Below are positions 1-11,221 of a DNA stretch of 64,000 bases, one piece after another (within the stretch, counting starts at the first letter, position 1; each line of letters opens with the position of its first letter). Source of the stretch: Parastagonospora avenae f. sp. tritici 18332-5 (lineage: Eukaryota; Ascomycota; Dothideomycetes; Pleosporales; Phaeosphaeriaceae); NCBI GenBank assembly GCA_022559985.1, contig JAFJTR010000004.1, forward strand, positions 682,001 to 746,000, given 5' to 3'. The position numbers and the translations under genes are program-made. A model generated the notes under the pieces. That model was given only the letters and a program-made list of their open reading frames with translations, was not told where the DNA came from and did not search any database.

Positions 1-1487
1 TGTAACTGGGTGTAGAGGAGAAAAGACGAGCGCTGCTGCGCAGAAGTCAAAGTTGTACCTCAGCTGGCAGGAAGCTAAGGTCAGCCACCAATTGCGCCTT
101 CTGTACCAAAGTCGGACAAGAGCACCCGTCGAGTGTATTTATTGGAAGCGGACCTCAAACACGCCAAAGTGGGTGGGCATTGTAAGCATAAGTAACAATG
201 GCCTCTCGTTGGCCGCAAACGTTGGCCGGTGAGGAGCCGTCCCCGTTCCTTCATCTCCTGCCGTGCAATCCATGGTAGACATGATTTACCTCGAGCTGGG
301 AACCGCTGACTGGTAAGGGGTGAACCACAGCGCCGCTGATTAGCTTCACTCGTTACTTTGGACTAGTAAACTGGCGATGTCTTGACAGTTTTCTCACACT
401 TGCAGAATCAGTGTCCCCAAAAGCATCCAGCCAGGGGTTTGGCGAGTCGTACTCGGGAGCTGGCGATCTCATCTCACTTCACATCACTTCCCCTGTTGTC
501 GGCGTCTCACGCACGGCTCTCTATGAGCGCGCGGTTACATCTGCAGCAAGGGCATGTACCCACTTGATTGGTTTTGGTTCGGCGCCAAGTTGCGGCAAGA
601 GCGACAAGCGAGCGAGCCAGTCGTGCCTTACCCCTGTCGCCGACCACGAGGAGGGGACGCTAGCAGGCCGCCGGCTTTAATCTCGAGCGGATGCATAACG
701 CATGAGAGGAACCTGAGGCTGCTGAGGCCGCCCTGTTATTAAGTATCGCCCTGCAAGTCCGTGGAGTCGTATGAGAGATTTTTCTTAAGTCTTGTGTTGA
801 GGTAACACAGCGCAACGCTTTGCAAACAGCCAGCCTTTGGTACCACAATGCCCAGCGCTCTCCTCATCCGGAGCCGACTCCGTATCCAGCACAACAGCCT
901 CGAAGCGCCGACTGTGGCACAGCTGCATGTTAGATGAGCTATCGCCGACCACTACTGATGCAGACATACCGCAGTGCCATGGAAACGATGCCCTCGATGA
1001 TGCGACCATGACATGCGAGACGGAGCTCGGCAAGTTTTGCTCGCGCTGATCTACAAGCAAATTCTTGTCTTTTCGCGCTACGTGAAGTGATAATCTTCCT
1101 GGTCTCATCTCCACTTGCTCGCATGTTTCCGAATTTACTGTTGAAATGGCCGCCTGTTACTTGAACGAAAATTTTGACAGATCTGTGGTACATCCCTTTC
1201 TTTAGTTGACAGCACATCGATGTGCGACGTGCAACGGGCCTAAAACAATTAGCTTTGAGTGGCCTGGCAGATGTGATGGTATAGGCAAAGATCCTGAAAG
1301 TCCGCACATTCGGCACCTAAATGGTCCATCACCAAATGCGGACACCAGCGTGCGTGATGAAACCTGATCGCTCTTCACAGTTAGGATATGCAAGTTCACA
1401 GGCTGGACCGAAGACTTAGTGTAGTTATCGTACTTGTATTCATGTATGGTACGGAACGATGACGCAAATCCTTCAGGACGTCCTTCC
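1..1487. other. Left-edge region without a recognised gene
   Basis: Both strands carry only short overlapping reading frames with no family resemblance, no convincing exon chain and no tRNA-like box B. It lies downstream of the minus-strand GH125 gene, so part of it is that gene's 3' untranslated region. Confidence 0.5.
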
Positions 1488-3029
1488 TCACTGGAAGCTC
1501 GTGTCCAGGATTCCAGGCTTCCTATCCTCCAAGTCCAGTATCATCTGACCGAACAGTCCATTGGCCCACGAGAACCACTGTCTCGTCCAATTAGTCACGT
1601 TGAAGCTGTTGATGCTCTCGTGGATCAACCCAAGTCCGTCCGTGCTGCTCACGATCTGCCTGAGCTCGTTCACGATCTCGTCATCGTCTTCGGTTGTCAA
1701 GATGCGGACGATTGACGCCATAGGCCAGGCCATGCCGAATCCTTGATGAGGTCCGCCAACAGCGTTGATGACAGGGCCGCGCATAAAGTAAGAGTTCGAT
1801 TCACTAAGGACGAGCGATCGCGTGTTCGCATACGTCTCTGGGTCGATGCGGTAGCCGAGGAACGGGGCCGAGAGGAGGGAAGGAATGTTCGCGTCGTCCA
1901 TGATGTTGGAGGAACCGAAGCCATCGACCTCGAAAGCATAGATCTTGCCAAACTTAGTATTGTTGACTGTTCCGTGGGTTTCGATGGCGTCTCTGAGCGA
2001 GCTCGACATGGCTGACATTTGCTGCGCCAAGGCGGCCGATCTGTCGGTTTTTAGTTTGCCCATGATGTCTGCAGCGGATGCTAGGTAGGCGCTGAACATC
2101 ATGTTGCTTGGGATGAAGAATTGGAAAAGAGTTGAATCGTCGCTGGGTCTAAAACCACTTCGAATGAGGCCAGTGCCGTTAGCGACTGGGTTGCCGCCGC
2201 CATCGTTCGAAAAGGTCTCGGTCGCGCGCGTCGTATATCGAGTGAAGGTATAAGGACTCTCCAAAACCCTTCCATCGGAGCCGTATGTGGGCGTTGTCAT
2301 GTTTTGGGCAACTTTGAGTACTTGCTCGATAGCTTGTACCCATTTGAATTTGCCGAAGAAATCAATGTCGCCAGTTGCATTGTAGTAGTCGGTCGAGATC
2401 TGCAAGAAGGCTGCGAGCGAGTCGAGCTCGTACTTGCACTCAAATACTGACGAGTTCGAATACGGTGGAAACACGGTGTCCTGGCTTCCCGCGTCGTTTT
2501 GAGCTGGCGCAATCCCGCTCTCCACTGGTGGCTGGAAGGCGTTGCAATAGGGCGAGGTCAAGAGATACCGCGCCTGAAGGTTGATCACGCCGCGGTACAG
2601 ACTCGCAATCGAGTTCGCGTTACTACTCGCGTTGAGAATCGGCAGGTAACTTTGTGCCTGATTGGACGAGTCCCTCAACCACATAGCGTTGATATCACCG
2701 GTTATGATGAAGGTGAGTTCCTCCTTGTCGTTGTCCGCAGCATATCCCTTCCATTTAATCGCTGTGTCGAGAGTGTTGGGGTAGGCATTCTGGAATAGCC
2801 TCGCAAGATCGGGATCTTTGATGACGGACTGCATGCGCGATACAACGTCCTCCAGACCTTGAGACTTGAAAGTCCGGCACTCTTCCGTGGGGCGCTGGTA
2901 CGCGAGCTTGTGCTTGCCCGAGCTTAGAGGCTCATGTACCTGTTTGGCATAGTCGATGTACTCGGGGCACTGTGCGGACACCAGCAGCGGGACGCATGGT
3001 AGCAGACTCAACAGAGAGTAGGCGCGCAT
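1488..3029 (-). CDS. Secreted GH125 exo-alpha-1,6-mannosidase (Mug157/DUF1237 family)
   Basis: A single exon of 513 residues. Family members release terminal alpha-1,6-linked mannose. The ATG at 3029 is chosen because it opens a clean signal peptide (about residues 1-19, hydrophobic, ending VSA before QCPEY); the 33 codons upstream lack signal character and begin with TTG. Family landmarks are visible: MWLRDSSNQ from residue 116, GFRPSDD at 292-298 followed by a hydrophobic FFIPSNMMFSAYL stretch, GPVINAVGGPHQGFG near 418-432, HESIN at 470-474 and a Trp-rich QWFSWANGLFG near 484-494. The Asp in GFRPSDD and the Glu in HESIN are plausible acid and base by analogy with bacterial GH125, which is inference. 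Several Asn-X-Ser/Thr sites fit secretion. It diverges from a Zn2Cys6 regulator 672 bp away. Full family length; no damage seen. Confidence 0.93.
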   Translation of the reverse strand: MRAYSLLSLLPCVPLLVSAQCPEYIDYAKQVHEPLSSGKHKLAYQRPTEECRTFKSQGLEDVVSRMQSVIKDPDLARLFQNAYPNTLDTAIKWKGYAADNDKEELTFIITGDINAMWLRDSSNQAQSYLPILNASSNANSIASLYRGVINLQARYLLTSPYCNAFQPPVESGIAPAQNDAGSQDTVFPPYSNSSVFECKYELDSLAAFLQISTDYYNATGDIDFFGKFKWVQAIEQVLKVAQNMTTPTYGSDGRVLESPYTFTRYTTRATETFSNDGGGNPVANGTGLIRSGFRPSDDSTLFQFFIPSNMMFSAYLASAADIMGKLKTDRSAALAQQMSAMSSSLRDAIETHGTVNNTKFGKIYAFEVDGFGSSNIMDDANIPSLLSAPFLGYRIDPETYANTRSLVLSESNSYFMRGPVINAVGGPHQGFGMAWPMASIVRILTTEDDDEIVNELRQIVSSTDGLGLIHESINSFNVTNWTRQWFSWANGLFGQMILDLEDRKPGILDTSFQ

Positions 3030-3701
3030 ATTAATCGAGGTCTCACCGCAGAGTGAGGTTGTGGGGGTTGACCAGAGAGTATGAAATGCTTGTATCAAAA
3101 GAGAGGAGGGTATGCCCATTTTGTACACGGGTAATAGTCAAGGTCACCCACCCCGTGCCGTCGACTGGTGCCAATCGGCGCTTTTCATCGTTTGCGCTTT
3201 TCGCTACCCCGCGCTGATCCGCGCATATGTACAGTTTGTGCTGCTGGTGAACAGATGCACTGCAACCACGGGTAAAGGAAGCTATCGTCAAACTTCAGGT
3301 TAAGCTTCCGCTACCCGACGTCATCGCACGTGCCAAGATTGGAGTAGGCTGTCAGCAGGTGGAGTCCCCTCGCGAGCCAGATTCGAAACAGGAAGGTGCT
3401 TGGCTGCTTGCTGCGATGGAGAAGATCAGATGGTCTCCAAAGAAGAGTGAGGTCTGTCTCCATGTGTGGAGAATGCAACATTGACCTTGAGCACTCGTCG
3501 TTGCATGTGGCTGCACGCGCCTTCTCGCGTCGTCCTTCGAAATCGCCATCAGTCCGAATGTGGTTAGTGCATCGGTCATTTCTCGCGCAACTTTGTTCCG
3601 AAGACGCTCCAGAACCTTTTCCATCTCATCCCGCTACCGACGAGGGTTGCAACAAAGTTTGCTAGTCTTCGCTGCGGGCGAGCAAAACGGCTTCTGGGAT
3701 C
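3030..3701. promoter_or_regulatory. Divergent intergenic region, GH125 / Zn2Cys6 regulator
   Basis: 672 bp between the divergent starts at 3029 (minus) and 3702 (plus). It must hold both promoters. I see no TATA box or binding site that I would defend. Confidence 0.45.
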
Positions 3702-5250
3702 ATGTTAGTACGGAGAGCTCACCCCAAGTCGAGATTAGGTTGCGCAGATTGCAAACGCAGGCGTATCAAGGTACGCTTTTCAACTCATCCCTAGCATGAT
3801 GCTGCAGAATAGCAACCATAGAGTACTTGGTGAACAAGGTCTTGCCGATGACTTAAGCATCCAGAGCTATGCACTATGCCTCTAGACTTTGAGTGCAGCA
3901 GTAATGCCCTGTCTACCACCTGTCACACCCTGGTCGCTTTCTCTCGAGTCGTGGTCACACTTGGTCACCCCTCTTGCTGATCATGCCAGACAGTGCGACC
4001 AGAAGCGTCCTCAGTGTATGAACTGCGAGAAGCGATGCCTAACGTGCAGCTTCGTAATATTTGATCCGGCTCCACAATCCAGGTTGTCGGTGTCATCGCA
4101 AGCCGAACAGACCAAATCGAGAATTCACGTGTTCGTACAACAGGATTTACCGTACACCGCATTTCCAGCTCCTGAGGACACTCTCCTACATGGGAAAGTT
4201 CAGGATGCGCTGCTCAAAGGCTTCGCAGTTGATGACCGCCCAAAGATGAAGATCGTACTGGAGCACTTCGCCAGAAACACAGTACGCACATTTTCGCCCG
4301 GCACAGCATCTGAAGTTGCGTGGCAGGGAGTCCTTCCCTCACTGGCAAAACAACACAGCTATGTCTTGGATGGCATATTGGCTGTCGGGTGTCTCCATCT
4401 GTCCATGCTCACCAACGATATGTCAGAGAGGAACAACTACCTCGACATCGCAGCAAAGCAGATGAACACCGGAATGGCGCAGTATAGAGAAGCGGTCCAG
4501 CATATAACGACTAGCAATTCCGAGGCTCTATTCGCGTTCTCTACCACTATGACAACATTCGTCCTGGGCACTGCTGGCACCGAGTGCCGAAACGCTTTGG
4601 ACTCTATGAAAAGGGGGGGATTGTCAGAAGATCAGCGCGAGGATACCACAACTCTCCTCGTCCAGGCCATCTGCAGGATGTTCCGCGCCGTACGCGGTGT
4701 TCTGGTTATCCTGGTACCCTGCTATCACCACATCCGGAGCGGCAAATTCAAGCCAGTGCTTGACCGAGACTGGTGGCCTTCGCCAATTCCTGTGACGTCA
4801 GAAGATCTCGAACAAGACCACAAGCTGCGAGATCTAGAAAAGCTGTGGGCTCAACCTGGGAGGCCGTACGAATACTGCTTCGACTGTCTTCGAAGGGCGC
4901 TAAAGGATCTACGCGATACCACTGCACTTGTCTCGCGGTTGGCTGCGAGCCCCTTCCCGGGTGATGGCGTAAATGACGAGACGTTCGATTGGACTGCGAT
5001 CATAGGTTGGCTGACTCACTTGCCGCTTGAATTCATCTCACTTTTGGAAGAACGACGTATGGAGGCATGGGTTCTCATGGCGCATTACGCTCTGCTGCCC
5101 GCAAAAGTCAAGGTCAACCCGTGGCTCGACGGGCTTGCGACAAGCATATTCACAACTTCGGCATTTGTGATAGGCAAAGAGAATTGGGAGTGGATTGCAT
5201 GGCCCGCTGCCGTTCTCAAGATCGACAAGGAAGACGTGCACGCAGAATGA
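3702..5250 (+). CDS. Zn2Cys6 (C6 fungal-type) transcription factor
   Basis: Two exons, 3702-3770 and 3994-5250, joined in phase 0 across a 223-nt GT-AG intron; 441 residues. The first exon supplies Cys14, Cys17 and the basic run KRRRIK. The second starts exactly at Cys24 and adds Cys31, Cys34 and Cys41, giving canonical C-x2-C-x6-C-x6-C-x2-C-x6-C spacing with an extra Cys38. The in-frame ATG at 3889 lies inside the intron and would give a protein with half a DNA-binding domain, so it is rejected. The rest is helical and resembles the regulatory half of UPC2/ECM22-like fungal factors (motifs VLEHFARNT and VLDGILAVGCLHLS), an assignment made on general resemblance only. It is expected to be nuclear and DNA-binding. 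It sits divergent to the GH125 mannosidase; whether it regulates it is unknown. Confidence 0.88.
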
Positions 5251-6110
5251 ACCATAACCGGTCATCTATCATCATCAATTCCCACTCGCTCTGCTCGGAC
5301 TCGCAACCGCGTTAGTAGCCATCTAGTAAGTTACACGGTAGCCTGTATAGACTCAGAGGCTTATCAGAGCGTGTCAGACTCCCAGAGAAACTTTGAACAT
5401 ATACAGCGTTAGCTATCGCCACACTACTTCTCGAGCACGGCAACCTCTTAGACCCGCATATGGTTACCAGGCTGGAATGAATAACTCATCATACACAAGC
5501 ATACATGCGCCACAAGCCACTGAACACTCAAGTAGTCACTCCTTCCAAGGAGCGAATGTTCAACGAGCCCTCGTATACATCTTCGGCACCCAGCTTCCCT
5601 CTACGCGCGATCCTAGCTTCCTCACACAGTCTCCACTGTCCTTGGCGCGCTCCACGGATATGAGGATTTGAAGGCAGTGCCATCGCGTCAGCTGCAAGGT
5701 CCACCATGTTGTCAGAAATCCAAGAGCCCAACCTAGGCATAAAAAAACTTTGAATGCCATTGGGATAAAGCCGCTGCGAACCTTCAGAGATTGAACATGT
5801 AGCGTTTGCATTCGTTGCTACTGCAGGGTCAAGGAAGCGAACGGATGGCGCGAATACATACATATCGCTGTCGTGTTTCGACATTGGCAAAAATGCACGG
5901 CGTATACCTCCAGGCTATGAGACGCTCCTGTTCACTGCCTCAGTATGCCGGTCTATTCCGCCTGCTTACATTCCGACCGAGTCACGGTTGTAGACAAGTA
6001 AGACACTCTGCACGACTCGGACGACAAAGACATATTCCCCCTCAAACAAGTTCTCAGCCTCACAGTCCTCGACAATCAAATACCAACACCGCAAGAAAGA
6101 ATACCCAGCT
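5251..6110. other. Intergenic region, no supported gene
   Basis: 3' flanks of two convergent genes. A 120-codon minus-strand frame at 5528-5890 has no recognisable family, no signal peptide and no splice partner, so it is not called. Confidence 0.5.
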
Positions 6111-6766
6111 TCAAAGATTCAGCGGCCCACTCCCCTTCCCCCCTTCCTTCTTCCCCCCCGTCGTCCCCTCCTCCTCAAACCCCCACCGCCCACTCTGATC
6201 CAACCCCAACGGATTATCGCCCGTCTGTTCCTTGCCGCCAATCTGCCAATCATTAGCCCACATCCAAATTCACTCCTCTTCACCCCTTCGCCTCTCCTCC
6301 CGTCCCTCTTCCTTCCCCATACAACTCCCCTCCCCTTCCCTCCCTTCACAACTCAAATCAACGTACCTTTTCCGGCCCCCCATAACTGTCCTTATTCTTT
6401 CCCCCGACAATCTCCATGCGCTCCTCCTCGCTGCCCAACAACGGGCCCAGCACTCCGCGCGTCCCGCCGCCGAGTGCATTGCCGAGCGGGCCGGTGACGC
6501 CTTTTTCAAGGGGCGCGCCGATGGGGCGGAGGGCGGTGTTTAGGACTTTGCCTTTTGCATAGGGTTAGACGTGATAAGGGAGGAGGGGAGGTAGGAAGTG
6601 GCGGGAATGGGAAGGGGATATGTGGGTGAGGATGAGACGAACCTGCCGGATCACCAACCATGCTCAACAATCCGCCCGTGCCTTGATCTTTCTGGTCTTG
6701 GTCTTCTTGCTGGGGTTCGGTGGGGATGTGCTGCTGCTGCTGCTGCTCTTCTTTGTCGTTGGCCAT
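6111..6766 (-). CDS. Small Gly/Lys-rich fungal protein, function unknown
   Basis: Three exons in minus order: 6766-6643, 6551-6367 and 6242-6111, with GT-AG introns of 91 and 124 nt; 146 residues. Frame is kept across both junctions (phase 1, then phase 0). The N-terminus (MANDKEEQQQQQH) is polar with a Gln run and acidic/Gln repeats. The middle reads GGLLSMVGDPAGKVLN, then GAPLEKGVTGPLG and RGVLGPLLG. The C-terminus is Gly/Lys-rich and ends PLNL. I believe this Gly-punctuated layout matches a small conserved family of uncharacterised ascomycete proteins, but I have no function for it. There is no signal peptide or membrane segment. Any single reading frame here is broken, so the gene is only visible after splicing. 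Confidence 0.78.
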
Positions 6767-7460
6767 GATTGCTATACGGTATCTCGTTCTTCCAAGTCAA
6801 CAAATTCAATTCTGGAAAGTTATCGTCTGAATGTCAAGATGCAAAAGCGATCACTTTAGCGCACCGGCACCGGGCATGCGGGACGTTTATAAGTAGCTCT
6901 GTCGCTATCGCTTCCACAATGATGCAGTTGGAAGCGCGGTTTCAAGCTTCGGAGATTTTGTGACGTCATATGTGTAACGGGTGAGGGATGGAGATCAGCT
7001 AGCGCAAGTGGGGTTAGTGGCACCGTTTTGTGACATTTGACATTTATGTCGACACACTGAAGTTGGCACGCCATACATTGTTGCTAACGTGCTATCGTGT
7101 GAAAAAGTGTCATATGTGAGCTGAGTCGAGATTTCGGACCTGGAGCCTTGACCCAGATTTCCTTGGGTATGCCTGCCCAGAATGCAGAACTCATGTTGCT
7201 GACAGTGACGGTGAAGAAGCAAGACTGAGGTCCTTGTGCAATGAAAGAGAAAATTGAGGTTGTAAAGTACTTTTGAGAAAGAAGAGAAAAGAAAAGAAAT
7301 CCGCCGCCGCCGCCTGATCAAAGGGGCTGAACACCTACACGAACTTTCCTGTCATCGAAAATCGATGGCGGAGCCTACGTACTCCGAGGAGCAGTCTGCG
7401 CAGAGCTGATGAGATCAGTGATTGTTGGGGCGCGCTTCTGACAAGCCATAACATACCTGC
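6767..7460. other. Intergenic region with a purine tract
   Basis: 5' flank of the 146-residue gene and 3' flank of the GNAT gene, both on the minus strand. A purine-rich AAGAGAAAAGAAAAG tract followed by (CCG)n lies near 7275-7315. No gene seen. Confidence 0.5.
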
Positions 7461-9910
7461 TCAGTCTCGCTCGAGGGAGACAGTGGGCCTCTGAGACGGG
7501 TCAATCGTCTCAGTCGTGACATATCGATAGAGGTGCGCATCAACCACTTTGCCGAACTTGTAGCCAATGTACGGAATGTGACCTGCTCGGAAAAACTTGA
7601 AACGCTTCAACAACTCCATGACCCGTTTCTCCTCGTTGTCATGCTCCATGTGAGCAGTGAGCATGATAGTCTTGATAACTCGGCCTATTCCAGTCTTGAG
7701 GTATTCAGAGTCGTTTCGGTACTCATAGCCGCCGCATGCATTGTAGCCGGTGTTCGCCATCTCCAAAAGCCTGTCAAGGAGGCAGCTTGCGACTTTCTTA
7801 CTGGTGTATCCTGGATGAACGTAGAGTTCAAGCTCAAAGGTGTAGCGATACATGCTCGACTGGTCGCCGTAGTCTTCGAGAGATGCATATCCGACGATTT
7901 TCTCGCTGACGTAGGCTTGGGGTTCTCTAGGTTGATTGCCTCTAGCAATTGCGACCAGGAAGGGGAGACCAGCTTTGATGGTGGCGTCGACACGATTGCT
8001 AATCTGCTTGTGTCCGCGCTGTTCAAACTCGTGGGCGTGAATGGACGTCTCAACGTAATGGTTGTAGATTTTCTGCATAATTGTTAGAAAAGGCTATGCA
8101 AAGAAAAATTTGACACTTACAGCAATTCCAGCAACGTCAACTGGCTGCACTGGGCGGACATATATGTTGATATCAGGTTTGATGCGCCTGTCAGGAACCG
8201 GCGTAGTGGGCCGCGTGAATTCGGGAACTGGACGCCTCTGCCTTGCAATGGCTCTGCGCTCAGCGTTGGCTTTCCTCTCCCTCATGAGATTGACTCGACT
8301 CTCAGATGTAGCCGAAAGACCATAGCGCGCGGCACAGGCATTGTCTGGGTCGGTGGGGTCAACATGCGCATCAGTTACAGAAAGCCCTTCAATGAAGTAG
8401 TCGACATCGACCGCGTATCGTTCCCAGAATGGAGGGTGATCGCTGACATCGCTGAGTGCAGATGGGGCTCTCGCCGGCATTGACTTCCAGAAAGTTGCCA
8501 GGCTGTTTTGCTCAATTGTTCCTATGATCCAATACTTTGGCACGATTTCCTGGCAGCTGCTGTCTTCGGAAAGAAGCTCAAGGATTTCCGTAGGTATGGG
8601 CTCGATACACATCTTGCTGTGGCCATTGATCCAACGCTCGACTCCTGAGCCTAGGTGTCGTGCTGTATGACCCTTCCGCGCCGACCATTGCTCTGGAGGT
8701 GGTAGCCAATCGCCGTTCCAGTCCATCAGCTTTTTGACATCGTAATCGGGATCGCCATTGCTGTTAGACCCAAAGGTGACGCCGCCATCGCCATCACTTG
8801 AGCTAGCGCTAGGCTGAGCCTTAACGTCCCGGCTCTTGGGCCACACGTGCTTTGCTGGTGCTCTCGCCCTTGGCCAGCGCGGGTTGTCTTTCCTCGGCGC
8901 CACTGGAAGCGGATAAGGCTTCGGGGTGTCCCAGCCAGACCAGCCTCCACCCTCACCTTTCGGGGGATCTTGTGGCTGGGCCGGCTTCACAGGTTCTTGT
9001 GTTAAGATCTCAGCATTTTCATGTTTCTCGGACTGGGCCTCAAGTCCTCGAGGAGTGCTAGGCGGGGAAGATGGGAGTCGCGAGGTCGTGCTAGCACCGT
9101 TTCTGTGTCAAGTTAGCTTGCGTTGATGGTGTGAAGACTGCGTGATAGTTACGGCGATGAATGTAGTTTGTCTGGCTTCGACTGCACTGATGCGGCCGAA
9201 GATTCGTTGGTGTTGCCAGGTGCCTCCACCTTAGCAGCTGGCACATTGTCGGGTTTCACACGCTTGCGAAGATGCGGAGGGATATACGCGCGCTCCGGTA
9301 CTCCACCCATGGTTTTATCGTTTGCAGCGCTGCGCTTGTGTTTGCGGCGAGAATTGGAGCCTTTGCTTGGAGGCTTCGACGAAACTGTCGAGGTTTCGGG
9401 CGTCGATGTGGGTGATGCTTCACTGGATATTTCTAAAGTGGTTTCGCGAAGAGGGTGGGTGTTCTTCCTAGGACCGTGTTGCTGATTTTTGCGCACGATA
9501 GCTTCGACGCAGTTATCGCTGGTGCCTATTGTCGAGACTGAAAGTGAATCCTGGTTTGCTGCAAGATCCAAGGGCACCACCCAATGAACGCCTTTAGATT
9601 TGCGCGCGTTCGCCTTCTATTGTGTATCAGCCGAGAGATTTATTGAACAAAGACAAGGGTAGTGGTAGCAGAGGGAGTGGCAAAGAGGCGGGGACTTTTC
9701 ACTCGCTGAGGTTGGTGAGAGTGAGGTGAAGAAGCTCGGAGCAAGGGGTGGATCTTATACTCAGCCAGCTGCCTACGGGTGGAGACGGCACGGTTTTCGA
9801 GGACCCGGATACTCATTCTCACTTACCACTTTTGGACCGAAATCTTTCTTCTGCTGCCACGTCATGTCCGGTTGTTGACCGACATCGATGAGTGGCGTCG
9901 TTTTAGACAT
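7461..9910 (-). CDS. GNAT-type N-acetyltransferase with long disordered N-terminus
   Basis: Four exons in minus order: 9910-9827, 9616-9153, 9102-8121 and 8072-7461; the introns of 210, 50 and 48 nt keep frame; 713 residues. The acetyl-CoA-dependent acyltransferase fold occupies about residues 495-700. It opens with INIYVRPVQPVDV, runs through IYNHYVETSIHAHEF and an ELELYVHPGYTSKKVAS strand-helix resembling the CoA-binding segment, and ends near HIPYIGYKFGKVVDA. The first 490 residues are low-complexity, rich in Ser, Pro and Lys, with a basic stretch followed by YIPPHLRKR at about 139-147; YIPPHLR-like motifs also occur at the N-termini of Ded1/DDX3 helicases and other RNA-associated proteins. 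The substrate cannot be read from the sequence. It diverges from ARL2, 518 bp away. Confidence 0.85.
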
Positions 9911-10428
9911 GATCGCTTCGTGTTAAGGCATAGATGCTCTCGAGCAGAATTGGCCGGCGGTGCGACCCATGCCGGCGGACTGAGATCTGCTAATCAAACG
10001 GGAAGGTGCAGCTCGTGTACGTGGGGATGAGCGATGAGTGGAAGAGCAAGAGTGACTCGGGTTCGTGCGCTTTATAGCTTCATTAACCTCCCTCACTCAC
10101 GATAATCCCACGCAGAGCGATGCGTGACGTAGTGAGTTGAGTGCATGAGATGCTCTATGCGATCTCATCCTCGCAGCCTTCACTTCATGGTGAGGGGAGT
10201 AGTCTACTTTCTAGGCGATTTCGACAGTTCGTGTCGCGAAACTTCGCTAGACGTATTCACTCTACATACCTCGGCGATATCTGATAGCATCAGTACGGAA
10301 GATGTACGAAGTATATCGTCTGGTGGAAGTCAGGTGCACCCACGGCAAGTTTAGCCGAGATGTGACAAGCTCTTCACTACCGACGAATCTGTCGTAACAC
10401 TACAACATCGGACAGTTGCCAGTTTAAA
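9911..10428. promoter_or_regulatory. Divergent promoter region, GNAT gene / ARL2
   Basis: 518 bp between the start codons at 9910 (minus) and 10429 (plus). No specific binding site is claimed. Confidence 0.45.
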
Positions 10429-11221
10429 ATGCTGTCGATACTGAGAAAAGCGCGCTTGAAGGACAAGGAAATGCGAATATTGATGCTGTGTGTGCTTTTG
10501 AAATTGTTTGCTGCAACAACGCTGACTGCATAGGGGATTGGACAATGCCGGAAAGACGACCATCGTGAAGAAGATTATGAATGAAGACGTGAACAGCGTC
10601 AGCCCTACACTTGGATTCATCATCAAGACAATAGAATACGATGGGTAAGACAATAAAAAAGGCTGTAAACACTGGCTAACGAAACAAGCTACAAACTGAA
10701 CATATGTACCGCACTTGCTCACTCCCGGACACGCGTATACTGACAGCTCAGGGGACGTGGGCGGGCAGAAGACGCTGCGCACATACTGGAAGAACTACTT
10801 TGAGAAGACTGACACGCTCATCTGGGTGGTCGATGCAACGGACCGCGAGCGGATAGACGACTGTCGCCATGAGCTGGCAGGGTTGCTGCAGGAAGAGGTC
10901 TGTCTCGGAGTAAACCTAATCGGCAATCGACTGACATGTCAAGCGTCTCTCGGGAGCAAGCCTGCTTGTCTTCAAGAACAAGAGCGATGTTCCCGGGGCC
11001 ATGACCGAGGACGAAGTGCGCGAGGTGCGTAACCGCAGACCCGGATGGTGGGAGGTGTTGTCGGGCCAATCGAATGCTAACGGGTGCAGGGCCTGCGACT
11101 GGACGCCATCAGGACTCACAAATACCACATCATCACGTGCAGCGCAATGACAGGCATGAACCTGCAAGAAGGGCTCGAGTGGGTGGTACAGGACGCCAAA
11201 GCAAGACTGTTTCTCTACTAA
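10429..11221 (+). CDS. ARL2: ADP-ribosylation factor-like GTPase, ARL2 type
   Basis: Six exons: 10429-10487, 10534-10644, 10689-10705, 10752-10897, 10944-11024 and 11090-11221; introns of 44-65 nt; 181 residues against 184 in human ARL2. The G motifs are in order: GLDNAGKTT (P loop, split by intron 1), SPTLGFIIKT (switch I), WDVGGQKTLR (switch II), KNKSDVPGA (the NKxD box) and CSAMTG (G5). The N-terminus SILRKARLKDKEMRILML matches the ARL2 amphipathic helix. ARL2 and its yeast relatives Cin4 and Alp41 act with tubulin-folding cofactors to supply assembly-competent tubulin. The third exon is only 17 nt, yet needed to join YKLN to IWDVGG. The called ATG gives Met-Leu where family members read Met-Gly-Leu-Leu, so an upstream coding mini-exon is possible. 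Confidence 0.92.

Noticed and set aside
3889..3993. In-frame ATG at 3889 as start of the Zn2Cys6 gene
   Set aside because: It lies in the intron; using it removes two of the six zinc-binding cysteines.
5528..5890. 120-codon minus-strand frame
   Set aside because: No family, no splice partner, no signal peptide.
7533..8087. 184-codon plus-strand frame
   Set aside because: Antisense to the GNAT catalytic domain.
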